Source of the DNA: Janthinobacterium sp. FW305-129
Lineage (GTDB): Bacteria > Pseudomonadota > Gammaproteobacteria > Burkholderiales > Burkholderiaceae_D
Reading direction: 5' to 3'
DNA length: 64,000 bases
Assembly: GCF_020858115.1 (NCBI RefSeq)
Contig: NZ_JACYMM010000005.1
Span: forward strand, 186,001 to 250,000
Part shown: in pieces, positions 9,205 to 18,283 of the stretch
Position numbering within the stretch: position 1 is the stretch's first letter
Layout of the letters: each line of letters starts with the position of its first letter
The notes under the pieces: generated by a model
The model's input: the letters and a program-made list of their open reading frames with translations, nothing else
The model's database searches: none
Told to the model about the DNA's origin: nothing
Program-made: the position numbers and the translations under genes

Positions 9205-10860
9205 TTACAGCAGAATTTTGCGCATGTCGGCCAGGACTTCGCCGAGGTACACGGAGAATCGCGCGCCCATCGCGCCATCGACCACACGGTGGTCGTAGGA
9301 CAGCGAAGTGCCCATCATCAAACGCGGCTGGAAGGCCTTGCCATCCCATACCGGCTTGATCGAGGCTTTCGACAGACCCAAAATCGCCACTTCCGGCGCA
9401 TTGACGATAGGCGTGAAGTGCGTGCCGCCGATGCCGCCCAGGGACGAGATCGTGAAGCTGGCGCCCTGCATGTCAGCCGGTTTCAGCTTGCCTTCGCGCG
9501 CCTGCAGCGACAATTCCGTCATTTCGCGGGCGATCTGCGAGACCGACTTCTGGTCCGCGCCCTTGATCACGGGCACCACCAGGCCATTCGGCGTGTCGGC
9601 CGCGAAGCCGATGTTGTAGTACTGCTTGAGGATCAGGTTTTCGCCCTTGGCGTCGAGCGACGCGTTAAACGCGGGGAATTTCTTCAGCGCGGCGACGGAG
9701 GCCTTGATCACAAAGGCGAGCATGGTCAGCTTGGCCGCATCCTTGTTCTTCGCATTGGCGGCGTTGGTGTCGACGCGGAACGCTTCCAGGTCCGTCACGT
9801 CCGCTTCGTCGAACTGCGTGACGTGCGGGATCATGACCCAGTTGCGGTGCAAATTCGGACCCGAGATCTTCTTGATGCGCGACAGCGGCAGCAATTCGGT
9901 CGTGCCGAATTTGCTGAAGTCCAGCGACGGCCATGGCAGCAGATCCAGGCCCACGCCCGAACCGCCTTTGGCAGCGACAGGCGCATTTGGCGCGGCAACC
10001 GCGCCCGACATCACGCCCTTGACGAAGTTCTGCACGTCTTCCTGGGTGATGCGGCCCTTCGGACCGGAACCGCCGACCAGCGCCAGTTCCACGCCCAGTT
10101 CGCGCGCGAACTTGCGGATCGATGGCGACGCGTGCGCCAGCTTGCCATTCGCTGCAGGTGCGGCGGCAGGCGCTGGTGCAGCAGCGGCGACCGGCGCCGA
10201 AGCGACGGCGGCGGCGGCTGGCGCGGCGGCAGCTTGCGCTGGCGCGGCAGCTGGTGCAGCGGCAGGAGCGGCAGCGCCAGCGGTCGTTTCCACCACCAGC
10301 ACCAGGCTACCCTTGGCAACCTTGTCGCCGACCTTGACTTTCAATTCCTTGACGACACCGGCATGGCTCGATGGGATTTCCATGCTGGCCTTGTCCGATT
10401 CGACCGTCAGCAGCGACTGGTCGACCTTGATCGCGTCGCCCACCTTGACCATCAGTTCGATGACTTCGACTTCCTTGAAGTCGCCGATATCGGGCACGGT
10501 CACGTCGACCAGGGCCGGCGCGCCGGCTGGGGCGGCAGGCGCTGGCGCGGCCGCAGGGGCGGGGGCGGCTTCAGCGGCAGGTGCCGGGGCGGCGGCAGCT
10601 GGCGCAGTGGCCGAGGCGTCGTCCGCCACTTCCAGCAGCAGCACCAGCGAACCTTCGGCGATCTTGTCGCCCACGTTGACTTTCAATTCCTTGACGACAC
10701 CGGCGTGGCTCGATGGGATTTCCATGCTGGCCTTGTCCGATTCGACGGTAATGAGGGACTGGTCGACCTTGACCGTGTCGCCTGGCTTGACCATCAGTTC
10801 AATGATCTCGACTTCCTTGAAATCGCCGATATCCGGGACTTTGACTTCCACAATGCTCAT
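9205..10860 (-). CDS. aceF: Dihydrolipoamide acetyltransferase (E2 of pyruvate dehydrogenase)
   Basis: 551 residues. Two lipoyl domains (about residues 1-80, lipoyl-lysine about K43, and about 118-195) are joined by Ala/Pro-rich swinging linkers. An E3/E1-binding domain follows ([20 protein letters not shown]), then the catalytic trimer domain with the active-site motif SYDHRVVDG near the C-terminus. It transfers the acetyl group to CoA and forms the core of the complex. The start at 10860 is fixed by alignment of [14 protein letters not shown] with the other lipoyl domains. Confidence 0.97.
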   Translation of the reverse strand: MSIVEVKVPDIGDFKEVEIIELMVKPGDTVKVDQSLITVESDKASMEIPSSHAGVVKELKVNVGDKIAEGSLVLLLEVADDASATAPAAAAPAPAAEAAPAPAAAPAPAAPAGAPALVDVTVPDIGDFKEVEVIELMVKVGDAIKVDQSLLTVESDKASMEIPSSHAGVVKELKVKVGDKVAKGSLVLVVETTAGAAAPAAAPAAAPAQAAAAPAAAAVASAPVAAAAPAPAAAPAANGKLAHASPSIRKFARELGVELALVGGSGPKGRITQEDVQNFVKGVMSGAVAAPNAPVAAKGGSGVGLDLLPWPSLDFSKFGTTELLPLSRIKKISGPNLHRNWVMIPHVTQFDEADVTDLEAFRVDTNAANAKNKDAAKLTMLAFVIKASVAALKKFPAFNASLDAKGENLILKQYYNIGFAADTPNGLVVPVIKGADQKSVSQIAREMTELSLQAREGKLKPADMQGASFTISSLGGIGGTHFTPIVNAPEVAILGLSKASIKPVWDGKAFQPRLMMGTSLSYDHRVVDGAMGARFSVYLGEVLADMRKILL

Positions 10861-10954
10861 AGCTTGCTCCGTTATTTTATTTGTCAGATGGACCCGCACA
10901 CACGCCAGGGCGGCACTTTCGCACCGCCCTGGCATCATCGGGTCCGCACAACGA

Positions 10955-13651
10955 TTACTGGGTCACCGGATTCGGTTTGTTCGCGTCGATGCCGTACTTG
11001 GCGATCGCCTGCTCCACCACCGACACGTCGATCTTGCCTTCGTCAGCCAGCGATTTGAGCGCGGCCACGGTGACATAATAACGGTTCACTTCGAAGAACT
11101 CGCGCAGCTTGGCGCGGCTGTCCGAGCGGCCAAAGCCATCGGTACCGAGCACTTTGTAGGTGCGGCCCTTCGGCATGAAGGCGCGGATCTGTTCTGCAAA
11201 TGCGCGCATGTAGTCGGTCGTGGCGACGATCGGGCCATCCGTGTCCTGCATCAGCGACGTCACGTACGGCACGCGCTGCTGTTTCGACGGGTTGACCATG
11301 TTCCAGCGTTCGGCATCCTGGCCATCGCGGGCCACCAGGGTCAGCGACGGCGCCGACCATACGTCCGCAGCCACGCCCCAGTCGTTTTCCAGCAATTCGG
11401 CGGCGAAGATCGATTCGCGCAGGATGGTGCCGCAACCGATCAGCTGTACGCGCAGCTTGGCGTCCGCCTTGCCTTCTTGCAACTTATACATGCCTTTCAG
11501 GATGCCTTCTTCCTGGCCTGGCTTGATGCCTGGCTGGGCGTAGTTCTCGTTCATGATCGTGATGTAGTAGAACACATCTTCCTGGTTGGCGATCATGCGG
11601 CGCAGGCCGTCCTGGATGATGACGGCGACTTCATGGCTGAAGGTCGGGTCGTATGGCATGCAGGTCGGGATGGTCGCGGCGAAGATATGGCTGTGGCCAT
11701 CTTCGTGCTGCAAGCCTTCGCCGTTCAAGGTCGTACGGCCGGCCGTGCCGCCCATCAGGAAGCCGCGGGCGCGCATGTCGGCCGAAGCCCACACCTGGTC
11801 GCCGATGCGCTGGAAGCCGAACATCGAGTAGAAGGTGTAGAACGGGATCATGATGCGGTCGTTGGTCGAATACGACGTCGCCGCGGCGATCCACGAGCTC
11901 ATGCCGCCCGCTTCGTTGATGCCCTCTTGCAGGATCTGGCCGGCCTTGTCTTCGCGGTAGTACATGACCTGGTCCTTGTCGACCGGCTCGTACAACTGGC
12001 CTTTCGGGTTGTAGATGCCGATCTGGCGGAACAGGCCTTCCATGCCGAAGGTACGCGATTCATCGACCAGGATAGGCACAACGCGCTGGCCCAGGTTCGG
12101 GTCTTTCAGCAGGGTCGAAATGACGCGCACGAACGCTTGCGTGGTCGAGATTTCGCGGCCTTCCGGCGTCGCTTCCAGCACGTTCTTGAACGCGTCCAGG
12201 CCAGGTACGGGCAGGGTTTCTTCCGCTTTCTGGCGGCGCTGCGGCAGGTAGCCGCCCAGGGCCTTGCGGCGCTCGTGCAGGTAGACCATTTCCGGCGCGT
12301 CGTCGGCAGGCTTGAAGAACGGGATGTCGGCCAGCTTGTCGTCCGGGATCGGCAGCGAGAAGCGGTCGCGCATTTCGCGGATGGCTTCGTCGTCGAGTTT
12401 TTTCGTCTGGTGCGCCGTGTTGCGCGCTTCGCCGGACTTGCCCATGCCGTAGCCCTTGATGGTTTTCACCAGCAGGACGGTCGGCTGGCCCTTGTGTTCC
12501 TGGGCGATCTTGAATGCAGCGTAAATCTTGTGCGGATCGTGGCCGCCACGGGTCAGGCGCCAGATGTCGTCGTCCGTCATGTTGGCAACCATTTCCAGCA
12601 GCTTCGGATGCTTGCCGAAGAAGTGCTTGCGCACGTAGGCGCCGTCTTTCGCCTTGTAGTTCTGGTATTCGCCGTCGACGGTTTCCATCATCACGCGCTG
12701 CAGGATGCCTTCCTTGTCTTGCGCCAGCAGGGCGTCCCAGCCCGGGCCCCAGATGACCTTGACGACGTTCCAGCCGGCGCCACGGAATTCGCCTTCCAGT
12801 TCCTGGATGATTTTGGTGTTGCCGCGCACGGGGCCGTCCAGGCGCTGCAGGTTGCAGTTGACCACGATGACCAGGTTGTCGAGCATGTCGCGTGCGGCCA
12901 GGCCGATCGCGCCCAGGGATTCCGGCTCGTCCATCTCGCCATCGCCGCAGAAGGCCCAGATTTTACGGTTGTCGGTCTTGGCGATGCCGCGTGCGTGCAG
13001 GTATTTCAGGAAGCGCGCCTGGTAGATCGCCATGTGCGGGCCCAGGCCCATCGACACGGTCGGGAACTGCCAGAAGTCAGGCATCAGCTTTGGATGCGGG
13101 TACGAGGACAGGCCCTTGCCGTCGACTTCCTTGCGGAAGTTCAGCATTTGCTCTTCCGTCAAGCGGCCTTCGAGGAAGGCGCGCGCGTAGACGCCGGGCG
13201 AGGAGTGGCCCTGGATGTACAGCAGGTCGCCGCCGTGGTCGGCCGTCGGCGCGTGCCAGAAATGGTTGAAACCGATGCCCAGCATGTTCGCCAGCGAAGC
13301 GAACGAGGACAAGTGGCCGCCCAGGTCGCCGTCGGCGCGGTTGGCCTTGACAACCATGGCCATGGCGTTCCAGCGCATCCACGAGCGCAGGCGCTCTTCG
13401 TATTCCAGGTTGCCGGGGCAGTGTGCTTCTTGCTTGGTGGGGATGGTATTGACGTAGGCGGTGGTGCTGGAGAACGGGATCTGGGCGCCACGGCGGCGGG
13501 CCAGGTCAACCATGCGCTCCATCAGGTAATGCGCGCGTTCCGGACCTTCGTTTTCCAGCACGGCTTCGAGCGCGTCCAGCCACTCCTTGGTTTCCTGCAT
13601 ATCCGGGTCGGTGCCGATCTGTGTCGTTACCTGGTTCAGTTGAGCTGACAT
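10955..13651 (-). CDS. aceE: Pyruvate dehydrogenase E1 component, homodimeric type
   Basis: 898 residues, full length for the AceE family. It decarboxylates pyruvate with thiamine diphosphate and acetylates the E2 lipoyl group. Visible are the ThDP/Mg motif [10 protein letters not shown] followed by '[15 protein letters not shown]', and the HxH-type region '[17 protein letters not shown]'. First gene of the aceE-aceF-lpdA operon, 94 bp before aceF. A good promoter lies about 100 bp upstream. Confidence 0.98.
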   Translation of the reverse strand: MSAQLNQVTTQIGTDPDMQETKEWLDALEAVLENEGPERAHYLMERMVDLARRRGAQIPFSSTTAYVNTIPTKQEAHCPGNLEYEERLRSWMRWNAMAMVVKANRADGDLGGHLSSFASLANMLGIGFNHFWHAPTADHGGDLLYIQGHSSPGVYARAFLEGRLTEEQMLNFRKEVDGKGLSSYPHPKLMPDFWQFPTVSMGLGPHMAIYQARFLKYLHARGIAKTDNRKIWAFCGDGEMDEPESLGAIGLAARDMLDNLVIVVNCNLQRLDGPVRGNTKIIQELEGEFRGAGWNVVKVIWGPGWDALLAQDKEGILQRVMMETVDGEYQNYKAKDGAYVRKHFFGKHPKLLEMVANMTDDDIWRLTRGGHDPHKIYAAFKIAQEHKGQPTVLLVKTIKGYGMGKSGEARNTAHQTKKLDDEAIREMRDRFSLPIPDDKLADIPFFKPADDAPEMVYLHERRKALGGYLPQRRQKAEETLPVPGLDAFKNVLEATPEGREISTTQAFVRVISTLLKDPNLGQRVVPILVDESRTFGMEGLFRQIGIYNPKGQLYEPVDKDQVMYYREDKAGQILQEGINEAGGMSSWIAAATSYSTNDRIMIPFYTFYSMFGFQRIGDQVWASADMRARGFLMGGTAGRTTLNGEGLQHEDGHSHIFAATIPTCMPYDPTFSHEVAVIIQDGLRRMIANQEDVFYYITIMNENYAQPGIKPGQEEGILKGMYKLQEGKADAKLRVQLIGCGTILRESIFAAELLENDWGVAADVWSAPSLTLVARDGQDAERWNMVNPSKQQRVPYVTSLMQDTDGPIVATTDYMRAFAEQIRAFMPKGRTYKVLGTDGFGRSDSRAKLREFFEVNRYYVTVAALKSLADEGKIDVSVVEQAIAKYGIDANKPNPVTQ

Positions 13652-13750
13652 CTGTTGAGTCTCCTTTGTGAACGCCCCACCCCGATTTTCCGGATCGCTG
13701 TCGGACGGTATTTCGCTGATTATTTACTATTAAGTCGGTTTAGTGTGGGG

Positions 13751-13779
13751 ATTCTAACAGCGTATTTAGTATTTTTCAA
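13751..13779 (-). promoter_or_regulatory. Promoter of aceE-aceF-lpdA
   Basis: On the minus strand, TTGAAA (13774-13779), 17-bp spacer ending in TGT, TAGAAT (13751-13756): an extended -10 sigma-70 promoter. The predicted 5' UTR is about 90 nt. The surrounding AT-rich patch stands out in this GC-rich DNA. Confidence 0.6.
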
Positions 13780-13792
13780 ATTACGATATAGC

Positions 13793-13809
13793 ATTTCATA
13801 TCATGAAAT
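13793..13809. promoter_or_regulatory. Perfect dyad upstream of the aceE promoter (ATTTCAT-N3-ATGAAAT)
   Basis: A 7-bp inverted repeat with a 3-bp centre, placed 14 bp upstream of the aceE -35 box where an activator or repressor could bind. It does not match the E. coli PdhR box. No binder is proposed. Confidence 0.35.
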
Positions 13810-13987
13810 TACCCTATGAAATTTATGCTGCACTGCCGCAAATTCTGTGCGGAAATTAGGATGATCAAAGTGCCAAAACCGGCGCCAAAAGAACCGCAGG
13901 CCCTTGCGCTCCCTAGGCCACCAGCACACCAGCAAAACGCATTAGCGCCCCAGTCGTCCGCACAGGCATACCGGGCCAAGCGGGCCT

Positions 13988-14071
13988 GAAAAATGTCGAG
14001 GGCCAGGCGCGGCGACGCAGACAGTACGCCAGTACGGCAAGGAGCTGCAACGCCGCCATCGGCATTTTTTC
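13988..14071. repeat. Palindromic intergenic repeat, copy 1 (REP-like)
   Basis: Read on the minus strand, this 84-bp segment aligns with 15038-15126, about 66 of 85 positions by hand count. Shared blocks are GCGTTGCAG, GCCGTACT, CGTACTG and CGCGCCT. It is itself an imperfect palindrome centred on GTACT..GTAC with A- and T-rich outer arms. It lies between aceE and folD. The rest of this 531-bp gene-free gap holds the aceE promoter, the dyad and the folD -10 box. Confidence 0.6.
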
Positions 14072-14144
14072 GGGCCCGCGTCTCTGGCCCGCTTTTTAAC
14101 ATAACGGCTTGGCGCCAAAACCGCCCCTTTGCCCCGCCCGGCTT

Positions 14145-14150
14145 TATAAT
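14145..14150 (+). promoter_or_regulatory. Probable folD -10 box (TATAAT)
   Basis: A perfect TATAAT lies 33 bases before the folD start. No convincing -35 hexamer is visible at the right spacing, so only the -10 is marked. Confidence 0.35.
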
Positions 14151-14182
14151 CTGTCTTTTCCCTCCCACACAGCCTCCCTACC

Positions 14183-15028
14183 ATGCCAGCACAACTGATC
14201 GACGGAATCGCCCTCTCCCAAAAACTACGCAGCGAAATCGCCACGCGCGCCGCCGCCCTCACGGCCAAGGGCACCCAGCCCGGCCTGGCCGTGATCCTCG
14301 TCGGCGAAGACCCGGCCAGCCAGGTATATGTCCGCAACAAGGTCAAGGCGTGCGGCGACGTGGGTTTCCACTCGGTGCTGGAAAAATATGAAGCGGACCT
14401 GTCCGAAGCGGACTTGCTGGCACGCATCGCCAGCCTGAACGCGGATCCCGCCATCCACGGCATCCTCGTGCAGATGCCCTTGCCCAAGCACATCAACCCG
14501 CACAAGGTCATCGAAGCGATCGCCACGACGAAAGACGTGGACGGCTATTCGGTCCTGAGCGCCGGCGAACTGATGACGGGCTTGCCCGGCTTCCGCCCGT
14601 GCACGCCGTACGGCTGCATGAAACTGATCGAAAGCACGGGCGTGGACTTGCGCGGCAAGCACGCCGTCGTCATCGGCCGCAGCAATACCGTCGGCAAGCC
14701 GATGGCCCTGCTGCTCTTGCAAGCGAACGCTACCGTCACCATCTGCCATAGTGCGACCCCGGATCTGGGCCTGTACACGCGCCAGGCGGACGTGGTCGTG
14801 GCCGCTGTCGGCCGCCGCAACACCCTGACGGCCGACATGGTCAAGCCGGGCGCCATCGTCATCGACGTGGGCATGAACCGCGACGATGACGGCAAGCTGT
14901 GCGGCGACGTGGATTTTGCCGGAGTGAAAGAAATCGCCTCCCACATCACGCCCGTGCCCGGCGGCGTGGGCCCGATGACGATCACGATGTTATTAATGAA
15001 TACCGTCGAGGCCGCAGAGCGCATTTAA
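14183..15028 (+). CDS. folD: Bifunctional methylenetetrahydrofolate dehydrogenase / cyclohydrolase
   Basis: 281 residues, normal for FolD. It interconverts 5,10-methylene- and 10-formyl-tetrahydrofolate with NADP. Visible are the catalytic '[16 protein letters not shown]' lysine region, '[13 protein letters not shown]', the signature '[12 protein letters not shown]', the NADP site '[17 protein letters not shown]' and the C-terminal '[17 protein letters not shown]'. It is flanked on both sides by copies of the same palindromic repeat. Confidence 0.98.
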   Translation: MPAQLIDGIALSQKLRSEIATRAAALTAKGTQPGLAVILVGEDPASQVYVRNKVKACGDVGFHSVLEKYEADLSEADLLARIASLNADPAIHGILVQMPLPKHINPHKVIEAIATTKDVDGYSVLSAGELMTGLPGFRPCTPYGCMKLIESTGVDLRGKHAVVIGRSNTVGKPMALLLLQANATVTICHSATPDLGLYTRQADVVVAAVGRRNTLTADMVKPGAIVIDVGMNRDDDGKLCGDVDFAGVKEIASHITPVPGGVGPMTITMLLMNTVEAAERI

Positions 15029-15037
15029 GAGGAACAC

Positions 15038-15126
15038 CTGAGAAAACGTCCATGGCTGCGTTGCAGTGCCTCGCCGTACTATTCGTACTGCCTTCGGCAC
15101 CGCGCCTTGCCCTGAACGTTTTTCAG
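15038..15126. repeat. Palindromic intergenic repeat, copy 2 (REP-like)
   Basis: Nested inverted repeats. The outer arms are CTGAGAAAACGT (15038-15049) and ACGTTTTTCAG (15116-15126). The inner arms are GTGCC (15066-15070) and GGCAC (15096-15100) around GTACTATTCGTAC. The transcript would fold into a long hairpin between folD and prlC. Copy 1 lies on the other side of folD. Confidence 0.65.
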
Positions 15127-15137
15127 GAGCTCCATAT

Positions 15138-15167
15138 ATGAAGACAGAATGGACGAACCGACGATGA
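15138..15167 (+). CDS. Possible 9-codon leader minigene coupled to prlC
   Basis: ATG at 15138 has a good AGGAG site (15125-15129) eight bases upstream and encodes MKTEWTNRR. Its TGA (15165-15167) overlaps the prlC ATG (15164-15166) as ATGA, the classic geometry of translational coupling. The ribosome-binding site falls at the edge of the palindromic repeat. It may be a true leader peptide or a chance frame. Confidence 0.3.
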   Translation: MKTEWTNRR

Positions 15168-17233
15168 ATACCAATCCCCTGCTTGATTTTTCCGGCCTGC
15201 CACGCTTCGACGCGATCACGCACGAGCATGTCACGCCCGCCATCGATACCCTCCTGGAACAGGCGCGCGCCACCGTGGCGCAGCTGGAAGCGCCCATGGA
15301 AGAAGTGAGCTGGGACAACTTCGTCGCGCCCCAGGACCAGATCGCCGAAACCCTGGGCCGCGCCTGGAGCATCGTCAACCATTTAAATAGCGTGGTCGAT
15401 ACGCCGGAACTGCGCGCCGCCTACAATGCCAACCTGCCCAAGGTGACGGAGTTCTTGACCGAGCTGGGCCAGAACGAAATCCTCTTCGGCAAATACAAGC
15501 AATTGCAGGCCCGCGCCGATTTCGCCAGCCTGTCGCCGGCGCGCCGGCGCATCGTCGAGAATGCCGTGCGCGACTTCCGCCTGGGCGGCGCCGAGTTGCC
15601 CGAGGACAAGAAAGAGCGCTTCGGCGCCATCCAGGAAGAACATGCGGCCGTCGGTACGCGTTTTTCCGAAAACGTGCTCGACGCCACGAATGACTACAAG
15701 TTGCTGGTCGAGAACGAAAGCGACCTGGCCGGCTTGCCCGACGACGTGAAGGCGGCCGCGCGCGCCGCCGCCGACAAAGCCGGCAAGCCAGGGTACGAAT
15801 TCTCGCTGCACTTCCCGTCGTATTACCCGATCCTGCAATTTGCCGACAAGCGCGCGCTGCGCGAAACCATCTATCGCGCCAACGCCACCAAGGCGTCGGA
15901 CCAGGGCGAGGTCTTCAGCAAAAAAGAAGACTGGGACAATACCCGGAACATCGTCACCTTGTTGCGTCTGCGCAACGAAGAGGCACAATTGCTCGGCTAC
16001 GCCAATTTCGCCGAAGTGTCGCTCGTCTCCAAGATGGCCACCTCGCCGGCGCAAGTCATCGCCTTCCTGGAAGACCTGGCCAAGCGCGCGCGTCCGTTCG
16101 CCGAGAAGGACTTATCAGAACTGAAACAATTCGCCAAGGAAGAGCTGGGCCTGGACGAACTGCAGGCGTGGGACGTGCCGTACGCCTCCGAAAAGCTGCA
16201 GGAACGCCGCTACGCGTTCTCGGCCCAGGAAGTCAAACAGTATTTCCCTGAACACAAGGTGATCGACGGCCTGTTCCGCCAGATCCAGAACCTGTTCGCG
16301 GTCGAGATCAAGCCCGATACGGCGCCCGTCTGGCACCCGGACGTGCGTTTTTACCGCATCGAGCGCGACGGCCAGCTGGTCGGCCAGTTCTACCTGGACC
16401 TGTATGCGCGCGCCGGCAAGAGCGGCGGCGCCTGGATGGACGATGCGCGCGGCCGCCGCGCCGACGCACAGCACGTGCAAACGCCGATCGCCTATCTGAC
16501 CTGCAATTTCACGCAGCCAGCCGTGGTCGATGGCCAGGCCCAGCCGGCGCTGTTCACGCACGATGAAGTGATCACCCTGTTCCACGAGTTCGGCCACGGC
16601 CTGCACCATATGCTGACGGTCGTCGACGAGCTGGGCGTGTCGGGCATTGCCGGCGTCGAATGGGATGCCGTGGAACTGCCGTCGCAATTCATGGAAAATT
16701 TCTGCTGGGAATGGGAAGTGCTCGAACACATGACGGCGCATGCCGTCACGGGCGAGCCGCTGCCGCGCGCCCTGTACGACAAGATGCTGGCCGCCAAGAA
16801 TTTCCAGTCTGGCCTGCAAACCCTGCGCCAGGTGGAGTTCTCCCTGCTCGACATGCATCTGCACTATGACTACGACGCCGGCACGGGCCAGACCGTGCAG
16901 CAGCTGATCGACGGCGTGCGCGCCAAGTTCGCGCTGATCATCCCGCCCGATTTCAACCGCTTCCAGAATTCCTTCGGGCATATCTTCTCCGGCGGCTACG
17001 CGGCCGGCTACTACAGCTACAAATGGGCCGAGGTGCTGTCCGCCGACGCCTATGCGGCGTTTGAAGAAGCCCGTGCGCTGGGGCCGGCCGCCACGACGGC
17101 GGCAGGCAAGCGTTACCTGCAGGAAATCCTGTCCGTCGGCGGCTCGCGCCCCGCGCTGGAATCGTTCACGGCCTTCCGCGGCCGCGAGCCGTCGATCGAC
17201 GCCCTGCTGCGCCACAGCGGCATGGCAGCCTGA
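15164..17233 (+). CDS. prlC: Oligopeptidase A (M3-family zinc metallopeptidase)
   Basis: 689 residues, matching E. coli PrlC (about 680). It is a cytoplasmic thimet-type peptidase that degrades signal peptides and other oligopeptides. The zinc motif HEFGH is at residues 474-478 within 'TLFHEFGHGLHHML', and the downstream Glu-containing helix ('WDAVELPSQFMENFCWE') and substrate tyrosine region ('GGYAAGYYSYKWAEVL') are present. The start at 15164 is preferred because MNTNPLL resembles the known PrlC N-terminus; ATG at 15149 is the alternative but has no ribosome-binding site. It heads prlC-holC-17664. Confidence 0.96.
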   Translation: MNTNPLLDFSGLPRFDAITHEHVTPAIDTLLEQARATVAQLEAPMEEVSWDNFVAPQDQIAETLGRAWSIVNHLNSVVDTPELRAAYNANLPKVTEFLTELGQNEILFGKYKQLQARADFASLSPARRRIVENAVRDFRLGGAELPEDKKERFGAIQEEHAAVGTRFSENVLDATNDYKLLVENESDLAGLPDDVKAAARAAADKAGKPGYEFSLHFPSYYPILQFADKRALRETIYRANATKASDQGEVFSKKEDWDNTRNIVTLLRLRNEEAQLLGYANFAEVSLVSKMATSPAQVIAFLEDLAKRARPFAEKDLSELKQFAKEELGLDELQAWDVPYASEKLQERRYAFSAQEVKQYFPEHKVIDGLFRQIQNLFAVEIKPDTAPVWHPDVRFYRIERDGQLVGQFYLDLYARAGKSGGAWMDDARGRRADAQHVQTPIAYLTCNFTQPAVVDGQAQPALFTHDEVITLFHEFGHGLHHMLTVVDELGVSGIAGVEWDAVELPSQFMENFCWEWEVLEHMTAHAVTGEPLPRALYDKMLAAKNFQSGLQTLRQVEFSLLDMHLHYDYDAGTGQTVQQLIDGVRAKFALIIPPDFNRFQNSFGHIFSGGYAAGYYSYKWAEVLSADAYAAFEEARALGPAATTAAGKRYLQEILSVGGSRPALESFTAFRGREPSIDALLRHSGMAA

Positions 17234-17241
17234 GGGATGTC

Positions 17242-17667
17242 ATGACGCGTGTCGATTTTCATACGAATGTGCCCGACAAGCTGGCGTATGCCTGCCGCCT
17301 GGTGCGCAAGGCCTACATGGCCGGCAACAAGGTCGTCGTGCTGGCGCAAGACGGCGCCCAGCTCGACGCCTTGAACGGCGCCATGTGGACCATTTCCGCC
17401 ACGGATTTCCTGCCGCACGTGCTGGCCGGCGACCCGCTGGCGGCGCAAACGCCGATCATCCTGACCGATGACGCGGCCGCCGAGCTGCCGCACCACGACA
17501 TCCTCGTCAACCTGTCGCAGTTGCCGCCCGCCAATTACGCACAGTTCCAGCGCGTGTTCGAGATCGTCTCCATGGATGAACAGGATGCGCAGGCGGGCCG
17601 CCAGCGCTTCCTGCACTACCGGCAGCAAGACGTGCAGCCCACGCACTTCGTCGCGGGTAAAGCATGA
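17242..17667 (+). CDS. holC: DNA polymerase III chi subunit
   Basis: 141 residues, typical for HolC. It opens with 'TRVDFHTNVPDKLAYACRLVRKAY', then 'DALNGAMWTISATDFLPHV', and the conserved 'TPIILTDD' and 'LVNLSQLPP' segments. Chi binds SSB and the clamp-loader psi subunit. It starts 8 bp after prlC and overlaps the next gene by 4 bp (ATGA). Confidence 0.95.
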   Translation: MTRVDFHTNVPDKLAYACRLVRKAYMAGNKVVVLAQDGAQLDALNGAMWTISATDFLPHVLAGDPLAAQTPIILTDDAAAELPHHDILVNLSQLPPANYAQFQRVFEIVSMDEQDAQAGRQRFLHYRQQDVQPTHFVAGKA

Positions 17668-18026
17668 ACCAGCCGCCATTCGACCAGGGCATCCCCCTGC
17701 TGACGGAAGTGCTGCTGGGGCCGGAGGTGGCGCCCGTTGCACCTGCTGCGCCTGCTTTCGAAGAAGCGCCGGCATTGCCGCCAAGCGTCGTGCAGCCCGA
17801 CTGGGACGCCATCGAACAGCGGCTCACGCAGCGCATCCTGCATCAAGTACAGGGCAAGATCGACCATCTGCTGGAAGAGCGCATCGCCCACGTCCTGCAG
17901 ACGGCCCTGCAAAACGCCCTGATCGGCATGCGCGGCGCCCTGCGCGAAGATTTGCAGCAATCGCTGGAACAGATCGTGGCGCACGCCGTCAGCCATGAAT
18001 TAGGTCACCTGCACCCTCCCGCATAG
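17664..18026 (+). CDS. Conserved hypothetical protein, amphipathic C-terminal helices
   Basis: 120 residues, no family recognised. The N-terminal half is Pro/Ala-rich and probably disordered. The C-terminal half ('WDAIEQRLTQRILHQVQGKI', 'LQQSLEQIVAHAVSHELGHL') reads as long amphipathic helices with heptad spacing. 'HELGH' superficially resembles a zinc motif but sits at the extreme C-terminus and lacks a peptidase domain. The ATGA overlap with holC indicates co-translation, so a role next to the chi subunit is possible but unproven. Confidence 0.7.
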   Translation: MNQPPFDQGIPLLTEVLLGPEVAPVAPAAPAFEEAPALPPSVVQPDWDAIEQRLTQRILHQVQGKIDHLLEERIAHVLQTALQNALIGMRGALREDLQQSLEQIVAHAVSHELGHLHPPA

Positions 18027-18035
18027 CCCTGAGCA

Positions 18036-18065
18036 GTCGGGTTACGCGCTGCGCGCTAACCCGAC
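18036..18065. repeat. GTCGGGTTA...TAACCCGAC intergenic palindrome
   Basis: A perfect 9-bp inverted repeat separated by a GC-rich 12-bp centre that can itself pair, located 10 bp after the stop of the gene at 17664. Near-identical units of this type occur between genes in many proteobacteria. It can act as an mRNA 3' stabiliser. Confidence 0.6.
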
Positions 18066-18166
18066 CTACCCTATTCCCTCTCCCAATGCCATTCTTTGGT
18101 GCGCTCGCGCCTGCGAAATCGGTGCATCGCGCCTCACTTTGGTGATTGTTGCGACAAAATGTAAAA

Positions 18167-18200
18167 AGGCCGAAATGCGGCTTTGCGCCGCCTGTTTTTT
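18167..18200 (+). terminator. Terminator-like hairpin with T-tract after the holC unit
   Basis: The stem GCGGC-TTTGC-GCCGC (18177-18191), or alternatively AGGC with GCCT, is followed by six T residues (18195-18200). It lies about 140 bp past the last gene and 85 bp before the binding-protein start. It could instead be an attenuator in the leader of that gene. Confidence 0.45.
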
Positions 18201-18283
18201 GTTGTACCTTTCTTCACACGCACCGCCTGTCGAAGCGGTTTTTCACGAGACGCCGCCGTATCTTTATCCATTGGAGAATGTTT

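Noticed and set aside
9626..13648. 1340-codon open frame on the plus strand, antisense to aceF and aceE
   Set aside because: It mirrors the codon bias of the real genes on the other strand. The opposite strand has unmistakable aceF and aceE motifs, and the antisense product shows no recognisable domain.
13861..13989. 42-codon Pro/Ala-rich ORF between aceE and folD
   Set aside because: The AGG touches the ATG with no spacing, there is no recognisable family, and it runs into the palindromic repeat. Treated as chance.
17950..18026. HELGH near the C-terminus of the hypothetical protein at 17664 as a zinc-protease motif
   Set aside because: It lies a few residues from the end with no catalytic domain around it; coincidental.
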